DNA from: Rhodospirillales bacterium
Lineage (GTDB): Bacteria; Pseudomonadota; Alphaproteobacteria; UBA828
Length of the DNA: 34,384 nt
Assembly: GCA_028818855.1 (NCBI GenBank)
Contig: JAPPMY010000201.1
Location: forward strand, 1 to 34,384
Direction: 5' to 3'
Position numbers and translations under genes: made by a program. The notes under the pieces were generated by a model that worked only from the letters and a program-made list of their open reading frames with translations, did no database searches and was not told the DNA's origin. Positions 23,973 to 33,458 of this stretch are shown piece after piece. How positions within the stretch are numbered: the stretch's first letter is position 1; the number at the start of each line of letters is the position of its first letter.

Positions 23973-24905
23973 CGCGACAGGCTGCGCCGGCGCGAGGTCG
24001 GCGAGGCGCGCCTCGATCTCGGCGGCAGACGGCATGGCCGGCGCTGCGCCCTCGACCAGGCAGGCCAGCCCCCCCATGACGCTCGCCCGCTGCAGCATCG
24101 CCGGCAGCGGCGCGCCTTCCGCGAGCCCAAGCGCCAGGCCGGCCACGAAGGCATCCCCGGCGCCGACCGTATCCACCGGCTCGATGGCAAGCGCGCCGCA
24201 GCGCCATGCCTCCTCCGCCCCGAAGGCGGCGGCGCCGGCGCTGCCGAGGCTCACCACCGTCGTCACGCCGAAGCGCGCGGCGATGGCGCGGCCGGCCTCC
24301 TCGCCTGAGCCCGCGTCCAGCCCCTGCGCGCCGGCGAGCATCCCGGCCTCGATCTCGTTCAGCACGATGAGATCGAACGACGGCAGCACGTCCGCCGGCG
24401 CCGGCTTGGCAGGCGCCAGGTTGAGCACGACGCGCGCACCCCGCGCCTTGGCCCGCCGGGCGATCGCCCAGTTGGACTCGAGCGGGACTTCCATCTGCAG
24501 CAGCAGCACCGTCTCCGGCCCGAGCCATTCGTCGGGCAGGTCCTCGGGCGGCAGGTCGGTGTTGGCGCCGCTCGCCACGGTGATCTGGTTCTCGCCCGCA
24601 CGGTCCACGATCACCGCGGCGCAACCGGTGGGGAGCGCGCTCTCCGTGACCGCTTCCGTGCCTGCGCCCGCGTCCTTCAGGGCCTGGAGCGCAAGCGGAG
24701 CGAAGCCGTCGGGGCCGACGCGGCCCACCATCTGCACCGATGAGGCAGGGTCCGTGTTGGCCCGGGCGGCGGCGACCGCCTGATTGAGGCCCTTGCCCCC
24801 GGCGACCGCCCGATGGCCGGGGCAGAGCACGGTCTCGCCCGCGCGCGGCAGGGCGTCCACGCTGAACACGAGATCGGCGTTCATCGAGCCGAAGACGACG
24901 ATCAT
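23967..24905 (-). CDS. Ribokinase-like PfkB-family sugar kinase
   Basis: The 312-residue protein shows FGSMNADLVF (5-14), the substrate-loop GGKGLNQAVA (36-45), and DTVGAGDAFVAG (245-256) with catalytic Asp251 and the anion hole. This is close to ribokinase, which phosphorylates ribose at O5. I chose the ATG at 24905, 7 bases after AGGTGGGG; an in-frame GTG at 24917 would overlie that ribosome-binding site. It follows purH directly. Ribose 5-phosphate feeds PRPP and purine synthesis, so the purH neighbour fits a ribokinase role, but the sugar is not proven. Confidence 0.88.
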   Translation of the reverse strand: MIVVFGSMNADLVFSVDALPRAGETVLCPGHRAVAGGKGLNQAVAAARANTDPASSVQMVGRVGPDGFAPLALQALKDAGAGTEAVTESALPTGCAAVIVDRAGENQITVASGANTDLPPEDLPDEWLGPETVLLLQMEVPLESNWAIARRAKARGARVVLNLAPAKPAPADVLPSFDLIVLNEIEAGMLAGAQGLDAGSGEEAGRAIAARFGVTTVVSLGSAGAAAFGAEEAWRCGALAIEPVDTVGAGDAFVAGLALGLAEGAPLPAMLQRASVMGGLACLVEGAAPAMPSAAEIEARLADLAPAQPVAL

Positions 24906-24917
24906 CGCTGCCCCCAC

Positions 24918-26513
24918 CTAGTGCCGGAAGTGACGGACGCCGGTGAAGACCATGGCGAGGCCCTGCTCGTCCGCCGCGGCGATGACCTCAGCGTCCCGCT
25001 TCGACCCGCCCGGCTGGATCACCGCGGTGGCACCCGCGGCAGCGGCGGCCAGAAGCCCGTCGGCAAAAGGAAAAAACGCGTCCGACGCGACCACGCAGCC
25101 CTCCGCCCGCGAGCGTTCCTCGCCGGCGGCGGCGGCAGCGTCGGCGGCCTTCTGCGCCGCGATCCGCGAGGAATCGACGCGGCTCATCTGGCCTGCGCCG
25201 ATACCGACCGTGGCGCCGTCCTTGGCATAGACGATGGCGTTCGACTTCACGTGCTTGGCCACCGTGAAGGCGAAGAGCAGGTCCGCGCGCTCCCGTTCCG
25301 TCGGCGCCCGCCGGGTCACGGTCTCGAGCGCGTCCGCCGTCACCCGCGCGCTGTCCTGCGTCTGCACCAGGAAGCCGTCCTCCAGCGTGCGGACCATGAG
25401 CCGTTCCGCGCCCGTATCGGCGGCGGCGCCGGTGAGCAGGAGGCGCAGATCGCTCTTCGCGGCCAGCGCCGCGCGCGCCTCCCCGTCGGCCTCGGGCGCC
25501 ACCACGACCTCGGTGAAGAGCCCCGCGATGGCCCGCGCGGTCGCGCCGTCGAGCGGGCGGTTGGCCGCGACCACGCCGCCGAAGGCGCTCACCGGATCGC
25601 AGGCGCGCGCCTTCTCGTAAGCCCCGGCGAGGGTGCCGCCCAGGCCGACGCCGCAGGGGTTGCCGTGCTTGATGATCGCGATGGCCGGGGGCCCGAATTC
25701 GCGCACCAGCCCCCAGGCCGCGTCGGCATCGGCCAGGTTGTTGTAGCTCGGCTCCTTGCCCTGGATCAGCGCGGCCTGGGCCACGCCGGGGGCCGCCGTG
25801 GGGTCGACGTAGAGAGCGGCGACCTGGTGGGGATTCTCGCCATAGCGCAGCACTTGGCGGCGGGCGCCGCCGAAGGCCAAGCGGGCGGGCAGGCGGCTTT
25901 CGTCCGCTTGCGCCTCGGCCCCGAGGCGGCGCGCGATGGCGGCATCGAAGGCGGCCGTCCGCGCGAACGCCGTTGCCGCGAGCCGCCGGCGGAGCGCCAG
26001 GCTGGTGGCGCCCCCCAGCGCCTCCATGTCGTCGAGCACGGCCTGGTAGTCCGCAGGCTGCACCACCACCGTGACATCGTCATGGTTCTTGGCCGCCGCC
26101 CGGATCACGGCGGGGCCGCCGATGTCGATGGTCTCGATGCAGGTATCCAGGGCGGCGCCGGCGCGCACCGCCTCCTCGAACGGGTAGAGGTTGACCGCCA
26201 CCAGGTCGATGCCGGCGATCCCGTGCGCCTCCATCGCAGCACGGTGGTCGGCGTCTCCGCGGCGGGCGAGGATCCCGCCGTGGATCGCCGGGTGCAGGGT
26301 CTTCACCCGGCCGTCCATGATCTCCGGAAAGCCCGTGTGCTCGGAGACGTCGGTGACCGCGATGCCGGCAGCGCGCAGCGCCCCTGCCGTGCCGCCGGTC
26401 GAGAGAACCGCGACGCCCTGCCGCGCGAGCGCCACTGCGAACGCCTCCAGCCCGGTCTTGTCCGAGACCGAGATGAGCGCCCGCGCGATGGGCCGGCCTT
26501 GGCTGTCGGGCAT
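24918..26513 (-). CDS. purH: Bifunctional AICAR transformylase/IMP cyclohydrolase
   Basis: PurH catalyses the last two steps of IMP synthesis. The 531-residue protein has the cyclohydrolase domain ([38 protein letters not shown] at 68-82, [25 protein letters not shown]) and the transformylase domain ([31 protein letters not shown] from 423, [19 protein letters not shown] at 478-486). GGAG lies upstream of the ATG. It is 25 bases after the nucleotide-sugar dehydratase gene, so it may share its transcript. Confidence 0.97.
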   Translation of the reverse strand: MPDSQGRPIARALISVSDKTGLEAFAVALARQGVAVLSTGGTAGALRAAGIAVTDVSEHTGFPEIMDGRVKTLHPAIHGGILARRGDADHRAAMEAHGIAGIDLVAVNLYPFEEAVRAGAALDTCIETIDIGGPAVIRAAAKNHDDVTVVVQPADYQAVLDDMEALGGATSLALRRRLAATAFARTAAFDAAIARRLGAEAQADESRLPARLAFGGARRQVLRYGENPHQVAALYVDPTAAPGVAQAALIQGKEPSYNNLADADAAWGLVREFGPPAIAIIKHGNPCGVGLGGTLAGAYEKARACDPVSAFGGVVAANRPLDGATARAIAGLFTEVVVAPEADGEARAALAAKSDLRLLLTGAAADTGAERLMVRTLEDGFLVQTQDSARVTADALETVTRRAPTERERADLLFAFTVAKHVKSNAIVYAKDGATVGIGAGQMSRVDSSRIAAQKAADAAAAAGEERSRAEGCVVASDAFFPFADGLLAAAAAGATAVIQPGGSKRDAEVIAAADEQGLAMVFTGVRHFRH

Positions 26514-26538
26514 TGGGCTACTCCGTGGTCCGGTGCCG

Positions 26539-28488
26539 CTAGCGGTGAAGGGCCAGACCGGAGTCCGCCGGGGCGGCGGAGAGCGTCGCGTCGCTCGGCC
26601 GGTATTCCGGCACCATCGCCGCGACCAGCGCCAGCGCGTCTTGGGTGCGCCGGTCGGATGCCGCCGTCGCGAGCTGGTCGAGCCGGCGCCGCATGAGGGC
26701 GAAGTCGGCGGTGCGCGACTGGGCCCTGAGGATGCCCGGCATCTCGGTCGCGATCATCGGCTCGGACGGATGGAACAGGCTCTCGTCCCTCTTCTCGCCG
26801 GGCCTGAGCCCCGTGAACACGATCTCGATGTCCTTGCCGGGCGTGCGCCCGGCAAGGCGGATCATCTGCCGCGCGAGATCGACGATCTTGATGGGCTTGC
26901 CCATGTCGAGCACGTAGATGCCGCCGCCCTCCACGCCTGCGCCGAGCGCCGACGCCTGGAGCAGGAGCTGCACCGCCTCCCGCGTCGTCATGAAGTAGCG
27001 CGCGACGTCGGGGTCGGTGACCGTGAGCGGCCCGCCGTCGGCGATCTGCCGCTGGAAGCGCGGCACCACCGAGCCCGAGGAGCCGATCACGTTGCCAAAG
27101 CGCACGGTCACCAGCCTGAGCCCGCCGGCCGCCGGCGAGTCCGCGAGCGCCTGGCAGTAGCTCTCCGCGATGCGCTTGGTCGCCCCCATGACGCTCGTCG
27201 GGTTGACCGCCTTGTCGGTCGAGACCAGGACCATGGTCCGCGTGCCGGCCGCGATGCAGGCATCGGCGACGTTGCGCGTGCCCACGGCATTGGTGAGCAC
27301 GCCCTCGTTCGGGTTGGTCTCCACCATGTGCACGTGCTTGAGCGCCGCCGCGTGGAACACCAGCTCCGGCTCCACACGGGCGAAGGTCGAGGCGAGGCGG
27401 CCGGGATCGCGCACGTCGCCCAGCACGACGCTCCGCGAAAGGCCGGGATGCGCCCCCTCCAGCTCGTGATCGATCCGGTAGAGGTTGTACTCGGCGTTGT
27501 CGATGAGGGTGAGGTGCGCCGGCCCGTCGTCGGCGATCTGCCGTGCAAGCTCGGCGCCGATGGTGCCGCCGGCGCCGGTGATGCAGACGCGCCGGCCGTT
27601 GACCAGCGCGCGCATGGCGGCGCGGTCGGGCTCCGCCTGCGGGCGGCCCAGCAGGTCTTCGAGGCGGATCGGCCGCACGTCGATGCCCTGCGCATCGCCG
27701 GGGCGGAAGTCGGTCAGCTCGGGCAGGCGGGAGAGCGGCAGCCCGACCGCCTCGCAGTCCGCGAGCAGGGTGCGCACGCGGTCCGGGTCCGGATCGGGCT
27801 CCGTCAGCACCGCGCGCTGCGGCCCCGCCCCGCGGGCGCGGAGCCCGCGAACGATCTCCGGCAGCTCCGCCGTGGTCCCGAGGATCCGGATGCCGTGAAT
27901 GTGGCGCCTTGCCTTGCTCGCGTCGTCGTCGACGATGCCGACCACGCGGTAGTTCGAGGACGACCCCCGCGTCGCCGCGCTGATGAAGAGCTCGGCATTG
28001 TCGCCGACGCCGAGCAGCAGCACCGGCACGCGCCGCGCCGCGCTCTCGCCGCGCCGCAACACGCCGGCGAGGCTGCCGTCCAGCACCGCGCGGTAGACGA
28101 CGCGTGGGCCCACCAGGAGGGCGATCAGGATGAACCAGTTGATGAGGAAGGCCGAGCGCGGATAGCCCTCCAGCCGCGTCAGCGCGAAGAGGATCGGCAC
28201 GAAGATCAGCACCGCGAGGCTCACGGCCTGCACGACCACCACGACGTCGCGAAGCGCCGTGTAGCGCCAGACCCCGCGGTAGATGCGCATGCGCCAGAAG
28301 ACGAGCGCCGAGACCGCCGTGAACAGCAGCATGCCCTCGATGATGAAGCCGCTCGACAGCTCCCAGAACGAGCCGAACCCGTAACGGAGGAGCAGCGCGA
28401 GCGCGAACGACGCGCCCGCCATGGTCACGTCGTGGGCCGCCACCATGTACGCGCGGCGGACGATCAAGCCTCTCCCGATGCGCCGCAT
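26539..28488 (-). CDS. Membrane-bound nucleotide-sugar 4,6-dehydratase (CapD/WbpM/PglF type)
   Basis: The 649-residue protein has about four N-terminal membrane helices (roughly 20-130), a middle nucleotide-binding-like domain ([22 protein letters not shown]) and a C-terminal SDR-type domain with GAGGTIG (305-311), STDKAVNP (423-430) and VMGATKR (433-439). The Met-xxx-Lys in place of Tyr-xxx-Lys is the hallmark of the large 4,6-dehydratases that start synthesis of 2,6-dideoxy aminosugars such as bacillosamine or QuiNAc. I chose the ATG at 28488: its ATG is one base after the stop of the glycosyltransferase gene (TGACATG), indicating coupling. The exact sugar is unknown. Confidence 0.92.
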   Translation of the reverse strand: MRRIGRGLIVRRAYMVAAHDVTMAGASFALALLLRYGFGSFWELSSGFIIEGMLLFTAVSALVFWRMRIYRGVWRYTALRDVVVVVQAVSLAVLIFVPILFALTRLEGYPRSAFLINWFILIALLVGPRVVYRAVLDGSLAGVLRRGESAARRVPVLLLGVGDNAELFISAATRGSSSNYRVVGIVDDDASKARRHIHGIRILGTTAELPEIVRGLRARGAGPQRAVLTEPDPDPDRVRTLLADCEAVGLPLSRLPELTDFRPGDAQGIDVRPIRLEDLLGRPQAEPDRAAMRALVNGRRVCITGAGGTIGAELARQIADDGPAHLTLIDNAEYNLYRIDHELEGAHPGLSRSVVLGDVRDPGRLASTFARVEPELVFHAAALKHVHMVETNPNEGVLTNAVGTRNVADACIAAGTRTMVLVSTDKAVNPTSVMGATKRIAESYCQALADSPAAGGLRLVTVRFGNVIGSSGSVVPRFQRQIADGGPLTVTDPDVARYFMTTREAVQLLLQASALGAGVEGGGIYVLDMGKPIKIVDLARQMIRLAGRTPGKDIEIVFTGLRPGEKRDESLFHPSEPMIATEMPGILRAQSRTADFALMRRRLDQLATAASDRRTQDALALVAAMVPEYRPSDATLSAAPADSGLALHR

Positions 28489-28489
28489 G

Positions 28490-29536
28490 TCAAACCTGTT
28501 CCGACGCGCCGCATGATGCCCGAGCGGCAGCGTGAAGATACCACAGGAGCGCGGCTGCGAGCAGCACGCCTGCCGCGAGCGCCGCACCCGCTGCAGCGGG
28601 GCCCTGCTGCGATGCCACCGCGAGCCCCACCAGCAGCAAATTGTGGCCGGCGATCAGCGCGGCCGTGCGGCCGTGGCTCCAGCCCGCCGCCACGACGCGC
28701 TGATAGAAATGCGCGCGATGCGCCCGCCATATCCGGTGACCCCGCAGCAGGCGGCGAAGCAGGGTGAGCGTCGCATCCGCGAGGTAGTAGGCCGGCAGCA
28801 GCAGCGCCGCCTGCCAGGCCCCGGCCGCCGCCACCGCAAGCAGGAGCCAGCCCGCCAGGTAGCCGAGCGGAACGCTGCCGACATCGCCGAGGAATATCTT
28901 TGCGGGATTCCAGTTCCAGAGGAGAAAGCCGAGGGAGACGCCGGCGAGGGCAAGCCCGAGCGGTCCCAACCCCGCCGGAACCAGGCCGAGCAGGGCCAGC
29001 AGGAAGGCGCCTAGACCCAGGCTGGCACCCTCTGCGCCGCTCATCCCGTCGATTCCGTCCATGAAGTTGAAGACATTCACGAACCAGAGCCAGGCCGCAG
29101 CCGCCAGCGCGTGATCCGCAAGCGCCGGAATCGTGCCCTGGAAGACGAGGCCGTCGCCGGGGAGGGACGCGATTCCCGCGCCGACGGCGGCGATCTGCGC
29201 CAGGAAGCGCAGCAGGGCCGAGAGGCCGCCGCGCAGATCGTCGAGCCAGGAAAGCGCGGCGAGCCCGAGCGCGCCCGCGAGAGCGACCCAGAAGAGCGCC
29301 CCGCAGTCGTCGCAGGCGTCCCACAGCCAAAGTGCCAGCCAGGCCGCAAGCAGAACGCCGACAACGGCGATGCCGCCGCCCCGGGGCACCGGGCGGGCGT
29401 GGCTCGAGCGCTCGTTGGGGCGGTCCAGGACGCCGTGGCGCTGCAGCGCCGCCCGGACGAGGCCGGTCAGCGCCGCCGCTCCCGCGAGGCTCGCCCCCCC
29501 TGCCGCAAGAGACGTCGCGAGGCTCACCGCACCCAA
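28490..29536 (-). CDS. WecA/WbpL-like undecaprenyl-phosphate sugar-1-phosphate transferase
   Basis: This polytopic membrane enzyme (348 residues, about ten hydrophobic segments) belongs to glycosyltransferase family 4 (MraY/WecA/WbpL). Motifs are DRPNERSSHARPVPRGGG (38-55), Asp99-Asp100, NFMDGIDGM (157-165), AKIFLGDVGS (212-221) and HRAHFYQR (273-280). It would start lipid-linked glycan assembly, and the next gene makes a dideoxy-sugar donor, so the pair probably begins an O-antigen or exopolysaccharide repeat unit. The start is uncertain: the first in-frame codon is TTG at 29536, and a GTG at 29527 is equally possible. No good ribosome-binding site is visible. Confidence 0.9.
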   Translation of the reverse strand: MGAVSLATSLAAGGASLAGAAALTGLVRAALQRHGVLDRPNERSSHARPVPRGGGIAVVGVLLAAWLALWLWDACDDCGALFWVALAGALGLAALSWLDDLRGGLSALLRFLAQIAAVGAGIASLPGDGLVFQGTIPALADHALAAAAWLWFVNVFNFMDGIDGMSGAEGASLGLGAFLLALLGLVPAGLGPLGLALAGVSLGFLLWNWNPAKIFLGDVGSVPLGYLAGWLLLAVAAAGAWQAALLLPAYYLADATLTLLRRLLRGHRIWRAHRAHFYQRVVAAGWSHGRTAALIAGHNLLLVGLAVASQQGPAAAGAALAAGVLLAAALLWYLHAAARASCGASEQV

Positions 29537-29868
29537 CCGGGTGTCGCTCGTGCGGCTCCCCTGTCATCTCTCATGCCCGATGTCCCAACCTTCCGCCACA
29601 TGGCCCGGCACCTGCGTCTTCGCCAGCGCACCGCCCCGCACTCCCGCTCTTACACCCGCATTCCCTTCGCCCATAGCCGAATTCGGCGTAATTTCCGACG
29701 ATCGTGAACCTCGCAGGGTCATATCAGGCCTGCTATGGTGCGCAAACACGATCGAGCGTGGCGGTCATGCGTGCGATATGACATACTGATGCCAAGAATC
29801 GAGGAGGCAGTCTGGAACACCCCGTAGAATGCTCGCATCGAGAACGTGCCAGTGAGATTCATCGACTG
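29537..29868. other. Non-coding divergent region with palindromes
   Basis: This 332-base gap separates the glycosyltransferase (-) from the DUF465-like gene (+) and is AT-richer than the rest. It holds the perfect palindrome GCCGAATTCGGC (29676-29687) and the inverted pair GTCATATC (29718-29725) / GATATGAC (29775-29782). I find no protein I can support and no convincing promoter pair, though both flanking genes should start here. Confidence 0.5.
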
Positions 29869-30117
29869 ATGTATTCGCGGATCGACCCTCTTGTGCTGAC
29901 CTTCGAGGTCGGGGTCGACGACTATCTCGCGACACTTGCCGCGAAGCATGCCGGACTCGAACGGGCAATCCAGGAAGAAGCCGGAAGGCCGGCGCCTGAC
30001 GGACTGTCTCTCACCGATCTGAAGCGTCGCAAGCTCAAGGTAAAGGACGAAATAGCGAGGCTGCGAACGGAGGCTGCGGGCGGGAACCGCCGCTCAGGCG
30101 TTCAGAGTCGGCGTTGA
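29869..30117 (+). CDS. Small DUF465/YdcH-like protein
   Basis: The 82-residue product has the pattern AAKHAGLERAIQEEAGRPAPDGLSLTDLKRRKLKVKDEIARL (about 24-66), which matches the short helical-hairpin DUF465 (YdcH) family; the LKRRKLxLKDEIxxL end is diagnostic. Function is unknown. The ATG at 29869 has no Shine-Dalgarno. An in-frame CTG at 29812 lies 4 bases after GAGGAGG and would add 19 residues, so the true start is uncertain. A GC hairpin follows the stop. Confidence 0.75.
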   Translation: MYSRIDPLVLTFEVGVDDYLATLAAKHAGLERAIQEEAGRPAPDGLSLTDLKRRKLKVKDEIARLRTEAAGGNRRSGVQSRR

Positions 30118-30131
30118 CCGCCCCCGGGCGG
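30118..30131 (+). terminator. Hairpin directly after the DUF465-like stop
   Basis: CCGCC, a 4-base loop and GGCGG form a stem right after the TGA. There is no T-run, so termination is only likely, not certain. Confidence 0.35.
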
Positions 30132-30201
30132 CGGCGCGCGGAGCAAGCATCCCCATGCCGGAATGGAGAGCATTTCCGGGAGGGGGATGTTGTCGCCTCG
30201 A

Positions 30202-30230
30202 TTGACAGGTGGGGTCACACCCCCCACGAT
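30202..30230 (+). promoter_or_regulatory. Putative promoter of the M23 endopeptidase gene
   Basis: A consensus TTGACA (30202-30207) is followed after 17 bases by a poor -10, CACGAT (30225-30230). A small hairpin GGGGT-CAC-ACCCC (30211-30223) fills the spacer. A promoter here would rule out the in-frame ATG at 30163 as start. Confidence 0.35.
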
Positions 30231-30276
30231 CGGCAACCGGGCGCGGCATTTGACTGGCGAAACGACGAACGCGCGT

Positions 30277-33200
30277 ATGGTGCAGAGACCTATTCGGGGT
30301 AAGGATCGCCACGCCGGCCGCTGGATCGGCCGCATCGTGGCGCTCGCGCTGGTCGCTGCGGTCGCGGTCGGCCTGTCCGCACCGATGCAGACGGCGCTTG
30401 CGGCAACGGCGACCGAGGTCGAGACGGAGCTGCAGACCCTCCACTTCGGTCGCGGCGACAGTCTCTCCACCCTGCTGACCAGGGCCGGCGTGCGGGCCGT
30501 GGACACCGACAGGATCAGCAAGGCCATCCAGAAAAGGACGAACCTGCGGCGCATGAGCATAGGCCGCGAGGTACGGGTCCTGTTCCGCGTCGAGGGCAAG
30601 GGCCGGCGCATTCCGGTGGCCGTCAGCGTCGAGACGGGGAAAAACCGGTACGTGGAGGCGACGCGCGGCGCGAAGGGCCGGTACACGGCAGAGCGCACGC
30701 GGGCCCCGCTCGCCCGGCCGGTTCCGCTCACCGAGCTGGTGCTCGGCCACGACGGGCTGAGGGTGACGGTGCGGCGCAACGATACCCTGGGCGGCATCCT
30801 CCGCCGCCACGGCGTCGACGGCCGCACGGTCGATGGCGTCGTGAGGGCGCTGCGCGGCAGTTTCGATCCGCGCGACCTCATGCCGGGGCACGCCGTCACG
30901 ATCGCCGCCGGGCGCGACGCCGGCGGCGGGTCTGTTCTGAACGCCATCGCGCTCCACCTGGACGGTGACGAGGCCGTGGCCGTCGTTCGTACCGAAAGCG
31001 GAGGGTTCGCCGCGCAACGCACCACCGGCACCGCGCTGCGGACCGCAGCACTTGCGCCCGCGCCCGCGCCGGCGGCGGGAGACACCGTAACGCCACCGCG
31101 CAAACCGGTCGCCGGGAGTGCCGAGACCGCTCCCGCTCCAGCTACTGCGGCCGTGACCGCACCAGTTACTGCGACCACTCCCGCTCCCGTTCCTGCGGCC
31201 GCTCCCGCGGACGCCGACCAGCCCCTCGCCGCCACCGAGGCCTACGAAGGCCCGGAGCACCCGGTAGAGCCCGAAGTGGTGGAGTTGCGCCGCACCTTGC
31301 GGTCGGGCACCACCCTGATGGACCTGCTCCTTGACGCCGATGTGCGAAGGCCCGAAGCGGACGCCCTGGTGCAGAGCCTGCGCCGCGTGTTCAATCCGCG
31401 CCGGCTCCCCGCCGGGATCACCGTGCGGATCACGAAGCGGCCCGTGCCGGGTTTCGAGCCGCGCATCGCCTGGCTCGACATCGAGTTGCCGAAGGGGCGG
31501 CGCATCCTCGTGGAGCGGGGAGAAAAGGGGCGTTTCTCCAGCCGCATAGCGAACGAGCCGCCGCCGCTGCCGGCCCAGCCGCGCCCGGTGGCCGACGCGG
31601 TCGCGGCGGACCGCGCCGCCGACGAGCCTGTAGAGCGCGCCGCGCCGGCTGCGCCGGCTGCGATGGAGTCTCCGACACCGTCCGCCACTCTCATAGAGGT
31701 GCGCGAGGGCGATACCCTGATGGCCATCCTGAGACGGCAAGGGATCGACCGCGTAGAGGCGGACCGCGCCATTCAGGCCGCCCGCAGCCTGTTCAACCTG
31801 AGGCGACTCAAGATCGGACAGGAAATCACGCTGGTGACCGGCACCGACGAGACGGGCGCGGACACCCTCAAGGCCGTCGCGCTGCGCGTCGGCGACAACC
31901 GCTACGTCAAGGTATCCCGCGCTGCCGACAACCACTTCGAAGCCGAGCGGGTGGAGCACCTAGCGTTCGTTGCGGCCCCGCTCGAGCGGAACGCTGCGGC
32001 GAGCACCACGCCGGATGCCGCGCCGCGCGCTCCCCGGGCAGACGCCCCGTCCGGAGGAAACGTGATGAGCGCCGCCTTCGTCGCCGCCGCTGCACCGTTC
32101 TCGGCCGTCCCGCCGGGGCTCGAGCCCCAGGGCGCGGCGGACCCCCACGTCGGAGCCGTCAACGGCGTCGTCGCCGGCACCGTCAACGGCAGCGCCATCG
32201 GCGCTCTCGACGACGACGCCAGTGCCCATCTCGAGCCGGACGACGGCCTCGTGCGCAAGAAGATGGTCATCGGCAGGGGGGACACGCTCTCGGTGGCGTT
32301 GACGCGGGCGGGCGGCACGCGCGAAGAGGCGGAGGCGGCAATCGTCGCCTTCCGCAAGGTACACAATCCGCGCCGGTTGCGGGTCGGCCAGACGCTCTCC
32401 CTCGCGTTCGATCCGGCCGACGGGTCTGGGGCCGCTCCGCGTCTGGCCTCGCTCGCCCTCGACGTGGCGGCGGACCGCGACGTCGTCGTGGAGCGCGGCG
32501 ATGACGGCAATTTCACGTCGAGCGTGGTCGACCGGCCGCTCGAGCGCATTCTGCACCGGTCGATCGGTACGATCGATTCAAGTCTCTACGACGCCGCGAT
32601 CGACGCCGGAATGCCGGACCAGGTCCTCATGGAGATGGTGCACATCTTCAGCTTCGACGTGGACTTTCAGCGAGACATTCAGCCCGGCGACCACTTCGAG
32701 GTCCTCTACGAAGCCGTCTTCAACAAGGCAGGCGCGTTCGTGGAGAACGGCCCGATCCTCTACGCCCACCTGGAGGTCGGCGAGCGCGACGTCGAGCTGT
32801 TCCGCTTCGAACCCGTGGAGGGGCCGGCGGACTACCTCGACGCGAAGGGTGCGAGCGTGCGCAAGGCCCTCATGCGCACGCCGATCAACGGCGCCCGGCT
32901 CTCGTCGGCCTACGGCATGCGCAAGCATCCGATCCTGGGCTACAACAAGAAGCACCTGGGCGTCGATTTCGCTGCGCCCAAGGGCACGCCCATCTACGCC
33001 GGGGGCGACGGGACGATCTCCATGATCGGCCGTTACGGAAATTACGGCAAATACATCCGCATCCGGCACAACGGCACGTACAGCACCGGCTATGCCCACC
33101 TCAGCGGCTATGCGAAGGGCATGAAGAGGGGCAAGCGGGTGCGCCAGGGGCAGGTGATCGGCTATGTCGGCTCCACCGGCATGTCGACCGGCCCGCACCT

Positions 33201-33369
33201 TCACTACGAGGTGATGCAGGGCAACAAGCGCATCAACCCGATGACGCTCAAGCTCCCCTCCGGCCGCAAGCTGAAGGGCCAGGAGCTTGCCGCATTCCAG
33301 CGGCAGGTGCAGAAGATCACGGTGCTGCTCGCCGAGGTGCCGACCGTCACCCAGGTCGCCCAGCGCTAA
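30277..33369 (+). CDS. Multi-module M23 (LytM) peptidoglycan endopeptidase
   Basis: The 1030-residue protein has an N-terminal membrane anchor or signal segment (15-42), then five homologous OapA/LysM-like plus Csd3-like modules at about 55-142, 155-250, 334-427, 471-564 and 660-750. Each has a GDTL-type turn, a helix with an (E)AD-A pattern, FNPRRL-x-x-G-like residues and a KGRF/GNF-type end. Modules are joined by Pro/Ala-rich linkers. A Csd3/MepM-like connector (751-865) leads to the M23 domain (about 885-985) with zinc ligands His893, Asp897 and His976 and catalytic His941 and His974, all present. It should cut peptide cross-links in the periplasm. MepM of E. coli, the nearest well-known relative, has about 440 residues. 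The start at 30277 lacks a clear ribosome-binding site; an ATG at 30163 is in frame. Confidence 0.9.
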   Translation: MVQRPIRGKDRHAGRWIGRIVALALVAAVAVGLSAPMQTALAATATEVETELQTLHFGRGDSLSTLLTRAGVRAVDTDRISKAIQKRTNLRRMSIGREVRVLFRVEGKGRRIPVAVSVETGKNRYVEATRGAKGRYTAERTRAPLARPVPLTELVLGHDGLRVTVRRNDTLGGILRRHGVDGRTVDGVVRALRGSFDPRDLMPGHAVTIAAGRDAGGGSVLNAIALHLDGDEAVAVVRTESGGFAAQRTTGTALRTAALAPAPAPAAGDTVTPPRKPVAGSAETAPAPATAAVTAPVTATTPAPVPAAAPADADQPLAATEAYEGPEHPVEPEVVELRRTLRSGTTLMDLLLDADVRRPEADALVQSLRRVFNPRRLPAGITVRITKRPVPGFEPRIAWLDIELPKGRRILVERGEKGRFSSRIANEPPPLPAQPRPVADAVAADRAADEPVERAAPAAPAAMESPTPSATLIEVREGDTLMAILRRQGIDRVEADRAIQAARSLFNLRRLKIGQEITLVTGTDETGADTLKAVALRVGDNRYVKVSRAADNHFEAERVEHLAFVAAPLERNAAASTTPDAAPRAPRADAPSGGNVMSAAFVAAAAPFSAVPPGLEPQGAADPHVGAVNGVVAGTVNGSAIGALDDDASAHLEPDDGLVRKKMVIGRGDTLSVALTRAGGTREEAEAAIVAFRKVHNPRRLRVGQTLSLAFDPADGSGAAPRLASLALDVAADRDVVVERGDDGNFTSSVVDRPLERILHRSIGTIDSSLYDAAIDAGMPDQVLMEMVHIFSFDVDFQRDIQPGDHFEVLYEAVFNKAGAFVENGPILYAHLEVGERDVELFRFEPVEGPADYLDAKGASVRKALMRTPINGARLSSAYGMRKHPILGYNKKHLGVDFAAPKGTPIYAGGDGTISMIGRYGNYGKYIRIRHNGTYSTGYAHLSGYAKGMKRGKRVRQGQVIGYVGSTGMSTGPHLHYEVMQGNKRINPMTLKLPSGRKLKGQELAAFQRQVQKITVLLAEVPTVTQVAQR
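31141..31209 (+). repeat. 24-bp imperfect tandem repeat in the M23 gene linker
   Basis: Units start at 31141, 31165 and 31189 with G-(C/T)-T-x-CTGCG-x-CC and code for an eight-residue Ala/Thr/Pro/Val period between modules 2 and 3. The repeat is in frame and probably gives a flexible linker of variable length. Confidence 0.55.
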
Positions 33370-33458
33370 CCCAAGTCAGCCAACCGGAGACCGCTCCTCG
33401 CTCGCGTCGGCGGGTCAGTGTCACCCTGCATGAACTTCTGCGCGCGTGAGTGCGTCTC

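Noticed and set aside
31141..31209. Short tandem repeats as a possible CRISPR
   Set aside because: The units are imperfect, have no unique spacers, stay in the coding frame and encode an Ala/Pro linker.
33370..33458. GGAGAC...GTCTCC as a terminator between the M23 gene and clpB
   Set aside because: The arms are 62 bases apart and only 6 bp long; chance is likely. No better hairpin with a T-run is visible in this 89-base gap.
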